From a virus, in IMG/VR virus record IMGVR_UViG_3300046532_002823, positions 1-34,008 of that record: a stretch of DNA of 34,008 bases; one strand, written 5' to 3'. This document shows, one piece after another, positions 1 to 8,729 of the stretch (its first letter is position 1; every line of letters begins with the position of its first letter). The translations under genes were made by a program, and so were the position numbers. The notes under the pieces are model-generated. The model ran no database searches, had not been told where the DNA came from, and saw nothing but the letters and a program-made list of their open reading frames with translations.

Positions 1-1
1 A

Positions 2-664
2 GCAAAAATCATAATTACTTGCCCTATCCATGGGGATTTTATTCAGACGGCAAGAAAGCACATAGAGAAAATCCCTTCCGGATGTCCTCGATGTGGGCAC
101 GAAGCCACTGGAAAAAGAATTAGAGAGTTGTGTTCCTCACCTGATTGGGTGCCTTACCAGAGAAAAAATGAACTAACACCCTTAACGGGAAATAAGGTGT
201 GCAGTAAGTGCAAACAAGAATACCCTAGAACAAAAGAGTTTTTTAGGAGCGATTCGCAAAAACGTGATGGGTTTTATTCATCTTGCAAAGAGTGTCACAA
301 CACATATCAAAGAAACAAAAAGAAGGAGGACCCCTCTTATCGTTTAAAGACTAGAATTTCGCAATCCACGGCAATAACATTGAAGCGGCATAACGGAAGT
401 AAGAATGGTTATTCATCACTTCAATTTCTTCCTTATACACCGCAAGAATTAAAAGAACATTTAGAAAATCTCTTTGAGCCTTGGATGAATTGGGATAATT
501 GGGGCATCGGGAAAGGTTGTTGGAACATAGATCACATTATCCCATTAAATGCTTTGCCTTTTGATTCTTTGGAGCATCCAAATTTTCTGAAGGCTTGGAC
601 ATTAGAAAACTTGAGGCCCTTATGCGCCATAGAAAACATGAGCAAGGGGGATAAAATATTATGA
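2..664 (+). CDS. HNH endonuclease with N-terminal zinc module (5' end cut by window)
   Basis: The reading frame is open from base 2, so the gene starts upstream; an internal TTG at 128 is not the true start. The first visible part has a CPIHGDF motif and a later CPRCGH pair, the Cys/His layout of zinc modules in phage homing-type endonucleases. Next come CSKCK and CKECH, a second zinc finger. The C-terminus carries the HNH core: DHIIPL, then NLRPLCAIENMSKGDK. HNH enzymes nick or cut DNA using one metal ion. The stop overlaps the exonuclease start by 4 bases (ATGA), so the two are translationally linked. It could be a free-standing homing endonuclease or a nuclease for host DNA; the sequence does not decide. 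Confidence 0.85.
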   Translation, partial: AKIIITCPIHGDFIQTARKHIEKIPSGCPRCGHEATGKRIRELCSSPDWVPYQRKNELTPLTGNKVCSKCKQEYPRTKEFFRSDSQKRDGFYSSCKECHNTYQRNKKKEDPSYRLKTRISQSTAITLKRHNGSKNGYSSLQFLPYTPQELKEHLENLFEPWMNWDNWGIGKGCWNIDHIIPLNALPFDSLEHPNFLKAWTLENLRPLCAIENMSKGDKIL

Positions 665-1620
665 AACGACTGTTAATTATAGACGGGCTGAACATGTTTC
701 TTCGGTCTTACATAATCAACCCCACGATGGATCCCAAAGGTATAGCCATAGGCGGCTGTATTGGCTTTCTGAAGTCACTTCAGAAGTGTGTAAGGGACTA
801 CAACCCTGACGAGGTTATAATCGCTTGGGATGGCCATGGCGGCTCTCAAAAGAGACGGACTATGAATAAGAATTATAAGGAAGGAAGAAAGCCTGTGCGG
901 TTTAACCGGAGGATGATTGACTTAAACCCCAAAGACCAAGAGAAAAATAAAGCATACCAGCAAATTAGAACAATGCAGTATGTGAATGAGCTACCTATTA
1001 TACAAATCATAATTGATTATATTGAGGCTGACGATGTTATAGCTTATGTGGTACTACATGAGAGATACAAAGATTTCAACAAACTAATTGTGTCTAGCGA
1101 CAAAGACTTCTATCAATTAGTTGATGATAAGACAGCAATCTTCAGGCCAATACAAAAGAAGATCATCACACTACCATCTGTCCTAGAGGAGTTCTCTATC
1201 CATCCAAACAATTTCGCTCTCGCTAGAGCCATCGCTGGTGATCCATCGGATAACCTCAAGGGAGTACCAAGGGTTGGGTTAAAAACATTAAGCAAGAGGT
1301 TTGAAATATTTGCTTCGTCAGATGAAGTAGAACTAGAGCAAATATTAGAACAATGCTCAGGCGTGGAAAAGCAGCTACAAGTTCACAAGAATATTTTGAC
1401 ACATAAAGAGTTGATAGAAAATAATTATGAGATTATGCAATTGTATAAACCAAGTATTGCCGGAACAAACAAAAGGATAATTAATTATTCAATTGAAAAT
1501 TTCGAATCAGGGTACAGTAAAATTAACTTTACAAAGCTGTTATATCAAGACGGCCAAGGGTCTATAAATTTTGTTGCTTTATATCGTGTATGTAAGGGCA
1601 TTTCAATGCCGACAGCATAG
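661..1620 (+). CDS. 5'-3' exonuclease / flap endonuclease (FEN family)
   Basis: This 319-residue protein has the acidic metal-binding set of the PIN/FEN superfamily: IDGLNM (D8), AWDG (D57), the basic YKEGRKP segment near 72-78, EADD (122-125), SSDKDF (D147, D149) and GDPSDN (D194, D197). The last is followed by a helix-hairpin-helix segment, GVPRVGLKT. The family removes RNA primers and 5' flaps at the replication fork, as T4 RNase H or the Pol I 5' nuclease domain do. The length fits a stand-alone phage enzyme rather than a Pol I domain. It starts inside the stop of the HNH gene and is followed by an AT-rich gap with the helicase promoter. The family is certain; its exact role in this phage is inferred. 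Confidence 0.93.
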   Translation: MKRLLIIDGLNMFLRSYIINPTMDPKGIAIGGCIGFLKSLQKCVRDYNPDEVIIAWDGHGGSQKRRTMNKNYKEGRKPVRFNRRMIDLNPKDQEKNKAYQQIRTMQYVNELPIIQIIIDYIEADDVIAYVVLHERYKDFNKLIVSSDKDFYQLVDDKTAIFRPIQKKIITLPSVLEEFSIHPNNFALARAIAGDPSDNLKGVPRVGLKTLSKRFEIFASSDEVELEQILEQCSGVEKQLQVHKNILTHKELIENNYEIMQLYKPSIAGTNKRIINYSIENFESGYSKINFTKLLYQDGQGSINFVALYRVCKGISMPTA

Positions 1621-1664
1621 CACAGCAATGAAAAAAAAACCAAAAAATAAAATATTTTTTTGTC

Positions 1665-1692
1665 TTGACAAATAACAAAAACATGTTATATT
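1665..1692 (+). promoter_or_regulatory. sigma70-like promoter of the helicase-RNR operon
   Basis: TTGACA at 1665-1670 and TATATT at 1687-1692 are 16 bp apart. A and T tracts at 1630-1660 directly upstream look like an UP element. The expected start lies just before the CGGAGG ribosome binding site of the helicase. Confidence 0.85.
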
Positions 1693-1715
1693 TATGATTA
1701 CAAACGGAGGAAATA

Positions 1716-3080
1716 ATGGATATTAAAAAAGAAACATTTACACGATATGGAAAAGATTTCCAAGAGAAACTGTGCAGATTAATGATAGAGGACCGACCAT
1801 TCTGCGATCAGATGGAAGAAGTTCTTGACATCAATTTTTTTGAAAAGGCATACTTACGTGCCTTTGCGGCTCTTTTGCTTGACTATAGAAGAGAGTATAG
1901 CACACATCCAACTTATGATTTGCTAGCAATGAAGATCAAGGGAGATATAACAAACCTCGACAGTGCTATACAAATACAGGTAAGAGAATTTTATGCGAGA
2001 GTTTTGTCTAGTATGAGTGAGATTAAGGAAGCAGAATGGGTGAAGGACAAATCGTTAGACTTTTGTCGCAAACAAGTACTAAAAAAAGCTATGATTGATT
2101 CCGTAAAGCTTTTAAAATCCTCATCGTTCGATGAGATCCAGAAAGTAATCGAAGTCGCGTTAAGATTAGGAACAGATAATAATTTTGGTCACGATTATTT
2201 GATGGATTTTGAAGATAGGTTTCTAATTAAAGCAAGGAATCCTGTTTCAACTGGCTGGAGCAGAGTGGACGATATTTGTAAAGGCGGCATCGGATCGTCA
2301 GAACTCGGAGTGGTTATCGCCCCGACAGGTGCGGGTAAGTCTATGGTTCTCGTCTCACTAGGGGCGCAAGCGGTACAAGATGGTAAAACAGTTGTCCATT
2401 ATACGCTTGAGTTGTCAGATACTGCCGTAGGTTCTCGTTATGATTCAAAAATTACAGGTGTTCCGTTGAGAGATTTATTTCATAGTAAAGAATTGATCAG
2501 AGAAAGGATACAAGATGTCGAGGGCAACTTAATTATCAAGGAATACCCGACCAAATCAGCGTCAACAAGCACTATAGCTAATCACATCGAACGCCTAAAG
2601 AAGCGCGGGATCATACCAGATTTAATCATCGTTGACTACGCGGATCTCTTGAGACCCGTGAAAGCATCTAGTGAAAAACGCCATGATCTGGAAAATATAT
2701 ATGAAGAACTTCGTGGCATCGCCCAGACAATCAAATGCCCAGTATGGACAGCTTCACAGACTAATCGCTCTGGTTTAAATGCAGAGATTATAACTATGGA
2801 GGCTATCTCAGAGGCCTTTAACAAATGCTTTGTAGCTGACTTTATATTTTCCTTGTCTCGGACTGCGGCTGATAAGCAAGCGAACACGGGTCGGATCTTT
2901 ATTGCGAAGAATCGCAACGGACCCGATGGTTTAGTATTCCCAGTGTTTGCAGATTGGGCAAGTGTTTCTATGAAGGTCTTAGATAGATCCGATGGAGAAG
3001 AAGAGAAAGTGCAGCCCTCTTCTAAAGAGACATTAAATTATGTAAAACAAAAATATGCACAACTGAATTCAAGAAAATAG
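1716..3080 (+). CDS. replicative DNA helicase, DnaB/gp41 type
   Basis: This 454-residue RecA-fold helicase has Walker A APTGAGKS at 202-209 and Walker B IIVDYADLL at about 304-312, followed by TASQTNR near 341, the sensor-like motif of the DnaB family. The first 150 residues are helical and match the position of the DnaB N-terminal domain. The family forms a hexamer that unwinds duplex DNA 5'-3' on the lagging strand and recruits primase. No primase domain is fused and no primase gene is recognisable nearby. CGGAGG lies 5 bases before the ATG. The ribonucleotide reductase follows 8 bases later, so the two are probably co-transcribed. Confidence 0.92.
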   Translation: MDIKKETFTRYGKDFQEKLCRLMIEDRPFCDQMEEVLDINFFEKAYLRAFAALLLDYRREYSTHPTYDLLAMKIKGDITNLDSAIQIQVREFYARVLSSMSEIKEAEWVKDKSLDFCRKQVLKKAMIDSVKLLKSSSFDEIQKVIEVALRLGTDNNFGHDYLMDFEDRFLIKARNPVSTGWSRVDDICKGGIGSSELGVVIAPTGAGKSMVLVSLGAQAVQDGKTVVHYTLELSDTAVGSRYDSKITGVPLRDLFHSKELIRERIQDVEGNLIIKEYPTKSASTSTIANHIERLKKRGIIPDLIIVDYADLLRPVKASSEKRHDLENIYEELRGIAQTIKCPVWTASQTNRSGLNAEIITMEAISEAFNKCFVADFIFSLSRTAADKQANTGRIFIAKNRNGPDGLVFPVFADWASVSMKVLDRSDGEEEKVQPSSKETLNYVKQKYAQLNSRK

Positions 3081-3088
3081 GAGATATA

Positions 3089-4951
3089 ATGAAGATGGAT
3101 TTAAGTAATAAAATCTTGTCTGACATAACTGTTCATATGAAGTATGCTCGGTTTGTGGAACAACAAGGAAGAAGGGAGAACTGGAATGAACTAGTTCAAA
3201 GAAATATGGAGATGCATATCAAGAAGTTTCCAATTTTAAAATCAGAGATACGTCAAGCATACAATTATGTCTTTGATAGGAAAGTGTTACCTTCCATGAG
3301 ATCAATGCAGTTTGGTGGTAAACCAATTGAGGTTTCACCAAACCGAGTATTTAATTGCGCGTATACTCCTATTGATGATATGCGTGTGTTCGGTGAGATT
3401 ATGTTCCTTCTCTTGGGAGGAACTGGTGTTGGATTCTCTGTTCAACATCACCATATTGAAAACCTACCAGAAATAAATAAACCAAGCGGGAAACGTTCTC
3501 GTAGATTTTTGATTGGAGACTCTATTGAAGGCTGGGCCGACGCAGTGACTGCACTAGTTAAAAGTTATTTCAACGGAACTTCTCGTTTACGTTTTGATTA
3601 CTCAGACATTCGTGCCAAAGGATCACTCCTAGTGACGAGCGGAGGAAAAGCCCCGGGACCCCAACCATTGAGAGAATGTCTCGTAAAAATAGATGGGCTT
3701 TTGGACACAAAGGAACCCGGCGATCAACTTAGTTCCCTAGAAGTTCATGATATCGTATGTCATATTGCAGACGCTGTCTTAGCAGGGGGCATCCGCAGAG
3801 CAGCTTTAATTTCTCTTTTTAGTATGGAAGACGAAGAAATGCTTGCGGCTAAATCTGGTGATTGGTGGGAAACAAATCCCCAAAGAGGAAGAGCGAATAA
3901 TTCTGTAGTGATCATGAGACACAGGGTTGGAGAGGAACAGTTCCAAGAACTATGGGAAAGGATCAAGTCCAGTGGTTGTGGTGAACCCGGCATCTATTTT
4001 ACCAATGATAAAGACTATGGTTGCAACCCTTGCTGCGAGATATCTTTACGACCAAATCAGTTTTGCAATCTCACAGAGGTTAATGTAAGCAATGTTCAAG
4101 ACCAAACTGATTACGAAGATCGTTGTAAGTCTGCTGCTTTTATTGGCACCCTTCAGGCTGCGTACACTGATTTCCATTATCTTCGCCCTGTTTGGCAACG
4201 AAATACTGAAAAGGATTATCTGATAGGAGTGTCCATGACAGGTATCGCATCAGGGGCTGTAATGAAACTAGATATGAAGAAGGCTGCAAAGATTGTCAAA
4301 GAAGAAAACACAAGGGTTGCTGAACTTATAAATATCAAACCAGCCGCTCGTTGCACTACAGTAAAACCCGCCGGTACAACTTCTTTAACTCTCGGTACAT
4401 CAAGTGGCATTCATGCGTGGCATAGCGACTTTTATATACGCAGAATCCGCGTAGGTAAAAACGAACCCATCTACAACTACTTAGCAACAAACCACCCAGA
4501 ATTAGTAGAAGATGAATTCTTTAGGCCACACGACACAGCAATAATTTCTATTCCGCAGAAGGCCCCAGAAGGCTCTATCACTCGCAAAGAGAGCGCTTTG
4601 CAACTACTTCGGAGAGTTAAAAAAGTACACAAGGAATGGGTCAAGATTGGCCATCGCAAGGGACAAAACACAAACAACGTTTCAGCGACTGTCACAGTCA
4701 AAGATGACGAATGGGAAGTAGTGGGAAGCTGGATGTGGGAAAACAGAATGTTTTATAACGGGCTCTCTGTTTTGCCCTACGATGCCGGTAGTTATAAGCA
4801 ACCTCCGTTTGAAGACTGTACAGAGGAACAATATAATAATATGCTGACGACCCTAGTCAAGGTCAACCTTGATAATGTCAAAGAAGAACAGGATAACACA
4901 GACCTAAAGGGAGAAATCGCTTGCGCTGGTGGTGCCTGTGAAATATTCTAG
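3089..4951 (+). CDS. nrdJ: adenosylcobalamin-dependent (class II) ribonucleotide reductase
   Basis: This 620-residue enzyme reduces ribonucleotides to deoxyribonucleotides using a cobalamin-derived radical. Visible are the redox Cys C90 in FNCAYTP, the glycine-rich GGTGVGFSVQ near 110-119, the radical-site NPCCEI (C315, E317) and its partner C326, KPAGTTSLTLGTSSG in the barrel, and the C-terminal redox pair in CAGGAC. No small (NrdB-like) subunit or activase gene is nearby, as expected for class II. The length suits the monomeric triphosphate reductase type seen in phages. AGGAGA precedes the ATG. The product feeds ThyX, dUTPase and the phage polymerase. Activity would depend on B12 supplied by the host or its surroundings. 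Confidence 0.95.
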   Translation: MKMDLSNKILSDITVHMKYARFVEQQGRRENWNELVQRNMEMHIKKFPILKSEIRQAYNYVFDRKVLPSMRSMQFGGKPIEVSPNRVFNCAYTPIDDMRVFGEIMFLLLGGTGVGFSVQHHHIENLPEINKPSGKRSRRFLIGDSIEGWADAVTALVKSYFNGTSRLRFDYSDIRAKGSLLVTSGGKAPGPQPLRECLVKIDGLLDTKEPGDQLSSLEVHDIVCHIADAVLAGGIRRAALISLFSMEDEEMLAAKSGDWWETNPQRGRANNSVVIMRHRVGEEQFQELWERIKSSGCGEPGIYFTNDKDYGCNPCCEISLRPNQFCNLTEVNVSNVQDQTDYEDRCKSAAFIGTLQAAYTDFHYLRPVWQRNTEKDYLIGVSMTGIASGAVMKLDMKKAAKIVKEENTRVAELINIKPAARCTTVKPAGTTSLTLGTSSGIHAWHSDFYIRRIRVGKNEPIYNYLATNHPELVEDEFFRPHDTAIISIPQKAPEGSITRKESALQLLRRVKKVHKEWVKIGHRKGQNTNNVSATVTVKDDEWEVVGSWMWENRMFYNGLSVLPYDAGSYKQPPFEDCTEEQYNNMLTTLVKVNLDNVKEEQDNTDLKGEIACAGGACEIF

Positions 4952-5011
4952 GTTTAGTATCCATGATAAAACTGTATTACGAGTATAGTTTAAGAGAATA
5001 GAATAAACTAG

Positions 5012-5040
5012 TTGACAAACCAATCGAAACGTGTTATAAT
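5012..5040 (+). promoter_or_regulatory. sigma70-like promoter before the GroES-like gene
   Basis: TTGACA at 5012-5017 and TATAAT at 5035-5040 match consensus with 17 bp between them. The GGAGG of the next gene follows within 10 bases, so the leader is very short. Confidence 0.88.
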
Positions 5041-5057
5041 ATAAGGGTGGAGGTATT

Positions 5058-5342
5058 ATGAAACCGTTTAACAGGCACCTGTTGGTACAATTGATAGAAG
5101 AAGAGGAGCAAGAATCACAATCAGTGATTATCTTGCCCACAGATTATGAAAAACCCAAATCGCAATACCTTGTGGCGAAGGTTTTAAGTGTAGCGGAAGA
5201 CTGCAAGTTGACTGTAAATAAAGAAGAACTAATAATAGTTGAAGGAAGAATGTTACATACTATTGAAATTTACGAAAAAACATACTATTTAATACAAGAG
5301 AATTATATCTTTGGGAGATTAAATAGCGATGAAATTGAATAG
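5058..5342 (+). CDS. GroES-like co-chaperonin (probable)
   Basis: This 94-residue protein has the GroES outline: an N-terminal strand KPFNRHLLVQL, an acidic segment followed by a hydrophobic stretch (SVIILPTDY) where the GroES mobile loop region begins, a central KVLSV strand, and a C-terminal YYLIQENYIFGRL strand that ends the barrel in this family. The length is close to the usual 95-97 residues. Sequence identity to cellular GroES is low, as for T4 gp31, so the call rests on pattern and length. A GroEL gene about 22 kb downstream (26944) supports it. It has its own consensus promoter and a GGAGG site. Another small beta-barrel protein remains possible. Confidence 0.62.
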   Translation: MKPFNRHLLVQLIEEEEQESQSVIILPTDYEKPKSQYLVAKVLSVAEDCKLTVNKEELIIVEGRMLHTIEIYEKTYYLIQENYIFGRLNSDEIE

Positions 5343-6060
5343 AAGTACACTGAAAGAATTGATTGAAGAAGTCCTCACTAACCCAGAAGACTCAATGTTG
5401 CTGGAAAGCCCAGTAATTGAATCTACTGCTGGTTCTGTCGCTAGCCGAGTTAACCTACCTGATGGGTATGAAATTGGTGACACCGGACGAATTGCAAAAG
5501 GCTTCCTTTTTCTCTCTGCTGATCGTGGAGAGTTGGATCAAAAAGTAAATGATGCGAACTATATTAAATTAAAAGACATAGTTAAGGCTGCTGGTTTTCC
5601 CTTTATTAAAGTTGAAGGAGGCTGGGTAGAGAAAGATAAGACCACTGGTGTAGAAAGACCAGTAGTAGAAAGGTCTCTTATTATTTGGGATGAACCTCGT
5701 GGATCACATGCTGCTCCTCCCTCAATGCCGATTAAGGAATTAGGTATGCAATTATCACAACTGTATAATCAGGAAGAATTCGTATACGGATTCCTAACCA
5801 AGGACGATCACGGCGGTGCGCATAGAACAATCAAAGCTTACAATCCAGATGGAAGTGAAAGAGGTTGGTTAGATGCACATGAACTACATGTAGTCCCGGA
5901 GGACGCTGAGTTTTGGAGTCGTATTCGACACAAAGGACCGAAGACACAATTGAAAGAAGATACTATAGAGATTGAAGCGCCCAACTCTGTTATAGAAGCT
6001 ATGCGGAAAGCTCGCGCCCACAAGAACAAAAAAATTAAATTCATTCGTGGTAAGCGTTGA
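5329..6060 (+). CDS. unknown phage protein with N-terminal LIEEVL segment
   Basis: I do not recognise a firm function for this 243-residue protein. It opens with a basic amphipathic helix, LKELIEEVL, similar to the start of the 25865 protein (LDRLIEEVL). The middle (about 58-150) has FLFLSADRGEL, N-ANYIKL and a VERSLIIWDE strand. This arrangement reminds me weakly of the DUF3293 family. The C-terminus is strongly basic (KARAHKNKKIKFIRGKR), suggesting nucleic-acid contact. It overlaps the GroES-like gene by 14 bases and the ThyX gene by 4. Confidence 0.7.
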   Translation: MKLNRSTLKELIEEVLTNPEDSMLLESPVIESTAGSVASRVNLPDGYEIGDTGRIAKGFLFLSADRGELDQKVNDANYIKLKDIVKAAGFPFIKVEGGWVEKDKTTGVERPVVERSLIIWDEPRGSHAAPPSMPIKELGMQLSQLYNQEEFVYGFLTKDDHGGAHRTIKAYNPDGSERGWLDAHELHVVPEDAEFWSRIRHKGPKTQLKEDTIEIEAPNSVIEAMRKARAHKNKKIKFIRGKR

Positions 6061-6797
6061 AAGAAGACAGGAAGTCCGTTGATTTATTCGGTGACGGAAG
6101 GGGCTCAGTTTCTTATGTGGACCACCTCGGTAGTGACCTTACTGTTGTCAATGCTGCTAGAGTTTCTTTCGGTGATGAAAAAACAGAACTCGATACCAAA
6201 GATAAACGTCTCATTGATTACCTCATTAGACATAGACACACCTCTACGCTTGAACATAACGTTGTTACTTTCAAATTTGTTGTGCCTTTATTTGTACGTT
6301 CTCAACATCATCGCCATAGAACATGGTCGTATAATGAAATAAGCAGGCGATATACAGATAAAGGTTTAAAATTCTATGAACCAAGAGAGTTCAGGACCCA
6401 GCATGAATCAAACAGACAAGCTAGTAACTCTGAAGAACTTATAAACCCATCGATTGCTGTTTGGGATCCGTCATGCGCAAAACCAGCAATGGTTTCGATA
6501 TCAAAAGTTGTGCAGAATTTTCATACTCAATCATTGGCCCTATTCGATGACCTTATAGCTGCTGGGGTGTGTAGGGAGCAAGCTCGCGGTGTACTTCCAC
6601 AAAACTTATACACTGAATATTATGGAACTTGTAACCTCAACAATCTAGTTAAGTTTATAGACCTACGCTTACATAAAGGCGCTCAATGGGAAATCCAACA
6701 GGTTGCCAAGGCTTGTTTGGAAATTGCATCTGATCTTTTCCCTGTGACTGTTGGTTCTTACAGGGACTTGCGCTATGGAGAAAAAGAGACCACATAA
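6057..6797 (+). CDS. thyX: flavin-dependent thymidylate synthase ThyX
   Basis: This 246-residue enzyme methylates dUMP to dTMP using FAD, NADPH and methylene-tetrahydrofolate. The diagnostic ThyX motif RHR-x7-S is present at 86-96 (RHRTWSYNEIS). An earlier HTSTLEH segment (61-67) and the late GAQWEIQ segment also match the family. The start is TTG, with the stop of the previous gene overlapping as TTGA; no better in-frame ATG precedes the conserved N-terminus. It works with dUTPase (21787), thymidine kinase (22206) and NrdJ to make dTTP. A phage ThyX avoids the need for a separate dihydrofolate reductase, and none is seen here. Confidence 0.96.
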   Translation: MKEDRKSVDLFGDGRGSVSYVDHLGSDLTVVNAARVSFGDEKTELDTKDKRLIDYLIRHRHTSTLEHNVVTFKFVVPLFVRSQHHRHRTWSYNEISRRYTDKGLKFYEPREFRTQHESNRQASNSEELINPSIAVWDPSCAKPAMVSISKVVQNFHTQSLALFDDLIAAGVCREQARGVLPQNLYTEYYGTCNLNNLVKFIDLRLHKGAQWEIQQVAKACLEIASDLFPVTVGSYRDLRYGEKETT

Positions 6798-7062
6798 AAA
6801 GACGGATTTTGAGATTGGAGACCTCATAGAGCTAAACGATATGGGTATTCTGTTTGAGATATCTCACCAAAAAATAAATATAGGTGTGATCGCCAGCGAA
6901 GCATATATTTTTGTCACTACAATATACGAGAGTACATCTATCGATGATACGGTAAACACAGAATTGGAAGATTGGTGTTATGATATATTGTTTGGTGATG
7001 AACTAGTTAAGATGATGCCCGAAGAATTTTTGGAGCTAATAATTATAAAAGAGGATAAGTGA
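6775..7062 (+). CDS. small GDLV-family protein
   Basis: This 95-residue protein has FEIGDLIEL near its start, the signature of the GDLV family that is repeated at 31272-34008, followed by a strand ending in IGVIAS. The ATG at 6775 is chosen over the in-frame TTG at 6751, because the TTG start would only add residues buried in thyX. The gene overlaps thyX by 23 bases and the next gene by 4 (GTGA). A small SH3-like barrel is likely from the strand pattern; the function is unknown. Confidence 0.75.
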   Translation: MEKKRPHKKTDFEIGDLIELNDMGILFEISHQKINIGVIASEAYIFVTTIYESTSIDDTVNTELEDWCYDILFGDELVKMMPEEFLELIIIKEDK

Positions 7063-7883
7063 AGACATTTTATTTTGATAAACTAAACATCGGTGGGTCA
7101 TTGACGGCTCTGCTTCACGCTTATAAAACATCAACTCCAATAATAATTGACAAACCATATCTCCCTTTTGAGTTAGATAATTGCCCACTTAGCTGGGATT
7201 TATCCTTCATAGGGTTCTCTCAAAACATACCAGTAAGCAAGCTACACTTATGGGAAAGGCTCTCTTTCCTGCTTTCTATGGCTGGTCTTGTAATCTTCCC
7301 CAACAATATACAAGACGCGAGATATAAAGAAAACACTGTTATCATTATCACAACAGGCAATGAAAGAATTAATGTGTCCTATAAGAAAGCTTTCCTCTTT
7401 GACATTGACAAAAAGGATTATTATTATGTTCACGACTGGTTTTATATAAAATCAGGCGGTAACCATGGGCTGGACCTTATTACCGATGACTCGGATTTTT
7501 GTTCTAAGATAATTTTTTATCCCTCAATACGCTCAAGTGTTCGTAAAGATATAAAAGATCTATGTGTGGTTTCAAAGATACCAATCGAGCTAATGGACAA
7601 CATAGAATATTCTCCTATCTATGTAAGACTAAAAGCCATTCGTATGATGAAGGACGCTGGAATCGTTGGCAAAATTAATGGTTATAATAAGAAAGGCCGA
7701 CCAAGCTACCTATCGGTGAAAATAGAACACGCTTCCAGAGAAAAAACAGAAGTATTTCAAAATCTGATGACTATCCCTGATTTATTAGGGCGCAAATTAA
7801 ATAACAAAAGTGACCTATGGAACTTGACTCAAAAGTTTATACAACAAAAAACACATTCAACCTTACAGGCATTATCCCAGTAG
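7059..7883 (+). CDS. unknown protein paired with the nucleotidyltransferase-like gene
   Basis: This 274-residue protein starts at GTG within a GTGA junction. Its N-terminus, LNIGGSLTALLHAYKTSTPIII, has the strand-glycine loop-helix-strand look of a Rossmann-type nucleotide site, but no full motif confirms this. A later stretch, GYNKKGRPSYLSVKIEHASREK, is basic. The C-terminal 22 residues are encoded in a 67-base overlap with the next gene, which is unusually long and suggests the two are coupled and keep company in evolution. No function is proposed. Confidence 0.75.
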   Translation: MKTFYFDKLNIGGSLTALLHAYKTSTPIIIDKPYLPFELDNCPLSWDLSFIGFSQNIPVSKLHLWERLSFLLSMAGLVIFPNNIQDARYKENTVIIITTGNERINVSYKKAFLFDIDKKDYYYVHDWFYIKSGGNHGLDLITDDSDFCSKIIFYPSIRSSVRKDIKDLCVVSKIPIELMDNIEYSPIYVRLKAIRMMKDAGIVGKINGYNKKGRPSYLSVKIEHASREKTEVFQNLMTIPDLLGRKLNNKSDLWNLTQKFIQQKTHSTLQALSQ

Positions 7884-8722
7884 CTGGGCTCCCATTAGAT
7901 TTTGGTATGGATTGGCATGATTGCTTAATGCCAATTGCTCCTAACTATACGATGGTTGAGCACGCGGTTCTTGAGTGCGCGTGGGCTGGTTGTGAAACAA
8001 TATGGATCGTTTGCCACTATGATATGGAGCCGCTAATAAGACACAGGCTCGGAGATTTTATCCAAGACCCCGTATGGGTAAACAGAGCAAAAGAAGTATA
8101 CCCGTCAGAGCATCAGCGTAGGATACCTATCTTTTATGTACCGATACACCCGAAGGACAGAGATCGTAGAGACTGCCTCGGATGGAGTGTGATTTATGGC
8201 GCACTTGTCGCTCTGAAGGTGCATTCTAAGATAAGTCGCTGGACGATCCCAGATAAATATTATGTGTCATTTCCGTATGGGATTTTTGACCCAGAAGGGC
8301 TGCGACCATTTAGGCTGAAAATCTCTTCTTCTAAGAATTTTTTTGCCGGCAAAATTTCAGATTTAGAAAACTTCGAAGGCTTCTCCTCATTCACATTTGG
8401 AAGAGATGAATTTATTCGCTTTAGGAGAAATGTGCGGAAAGGAACGGGGATGTATAAAAACAGTGGTAAAGAAATACCTTCTGAAAAGCTTCCAATCGAA
8501 GAAAGATACTCTGCGCGGTTTTTTGACCTAAAAGACATATTTGTCGATTTGGATGTAGCACCTGAGAATATCTACGAACCACCATTCTTCCATAATGTTG
8601 ATAATTGGCAAAATTACGTTTCTTACCTCGCGTCACCTGACTCGCATACAATAAAGAGACCATCGAAAGAAATAATGGCTTACCGAGAATTTAACTCAAC
8701 AGCCCAAGATCGTGAGGACTAA
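7817..8722 (+). CDS. nucleotidyltransferase-like protein
   Basis: Residues about 17-70 follow the fold of sugar-phosphate nucleotidyltransferases: IIPVAGLP, then DCLMPIAP (in place of the usual Lys-Pro-Met/Leu-Leu-Pro), a helix with MVEHAVLECAWAGC, and a strand ETIWIVCHYDM. The usual glycine-rich GxGTR loop is replaced by GLPLDFGMDW, so catalysis of the normal reaction is doubtful. DRRDCLGWSVIYGAL near 115-130 matches the place of the second nucleotide-binding segment. I recall similar proteins in marine myoviruses without a known role. No clear ribosome binding site precedes the ATG, consistent with coupling to the upstream gene. Confidence 0.6.
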   Translation: MELDSKVYTTKNTFNLTGIIPVAGLPLDFGMDWHDCLMPIAPNYTMVEHAVLECAWAGCETIWIVCHYDMEPLIRHRLGDFIQDPVWVNRAKEVYPSEHQRRIPIFYVPIHPKDRDRRDCLGWSVIYGALVALKVHSKISRWTIPDKYYVSFPYGIFDPEGLRPFRLKISSSKNFFAGKISDLENFEGFSSFTFGRDEFIRFRRNVRKGTGMYKNSGKEIPSEKLPIEERYSARFFDLKDIFVDLDVAPENIYEPPFFHNVDNWQNYVSYLASPDSHTIKRPSKEIMAYREFNSTAQDRED

Positions 8723-8729
8723 TTAAAGT

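Noticed and set aside
661-1620. Exonuclease as the N-terminal part of a split DNA polymerase I
   Set aside because: No family A polymerase motifs follow. The phage polymerase is the DnaE-type gene at 17525.
2636-2917. Minus-strand frames across helicase, RNR, dnaE and groEL
   Set aside because: All are long only because the opposite-strand genes are long. They have no ribosome site and no domain pattern.
6079-6342. Plus-strand frame rich in Leu within thyX
   Set aside because: It is a frame-shifted reading of thyX, whose RHR-x7-S motif fixes the true frame.
7817-7883. The 67-base overlap as a frameshift or sequencing error
   Set aside because: The two proteins show no sign of being halves of one domain family, and the downstream gene has its own ATG just before its conserved N-terminal strand. 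A true overlap is simpler.
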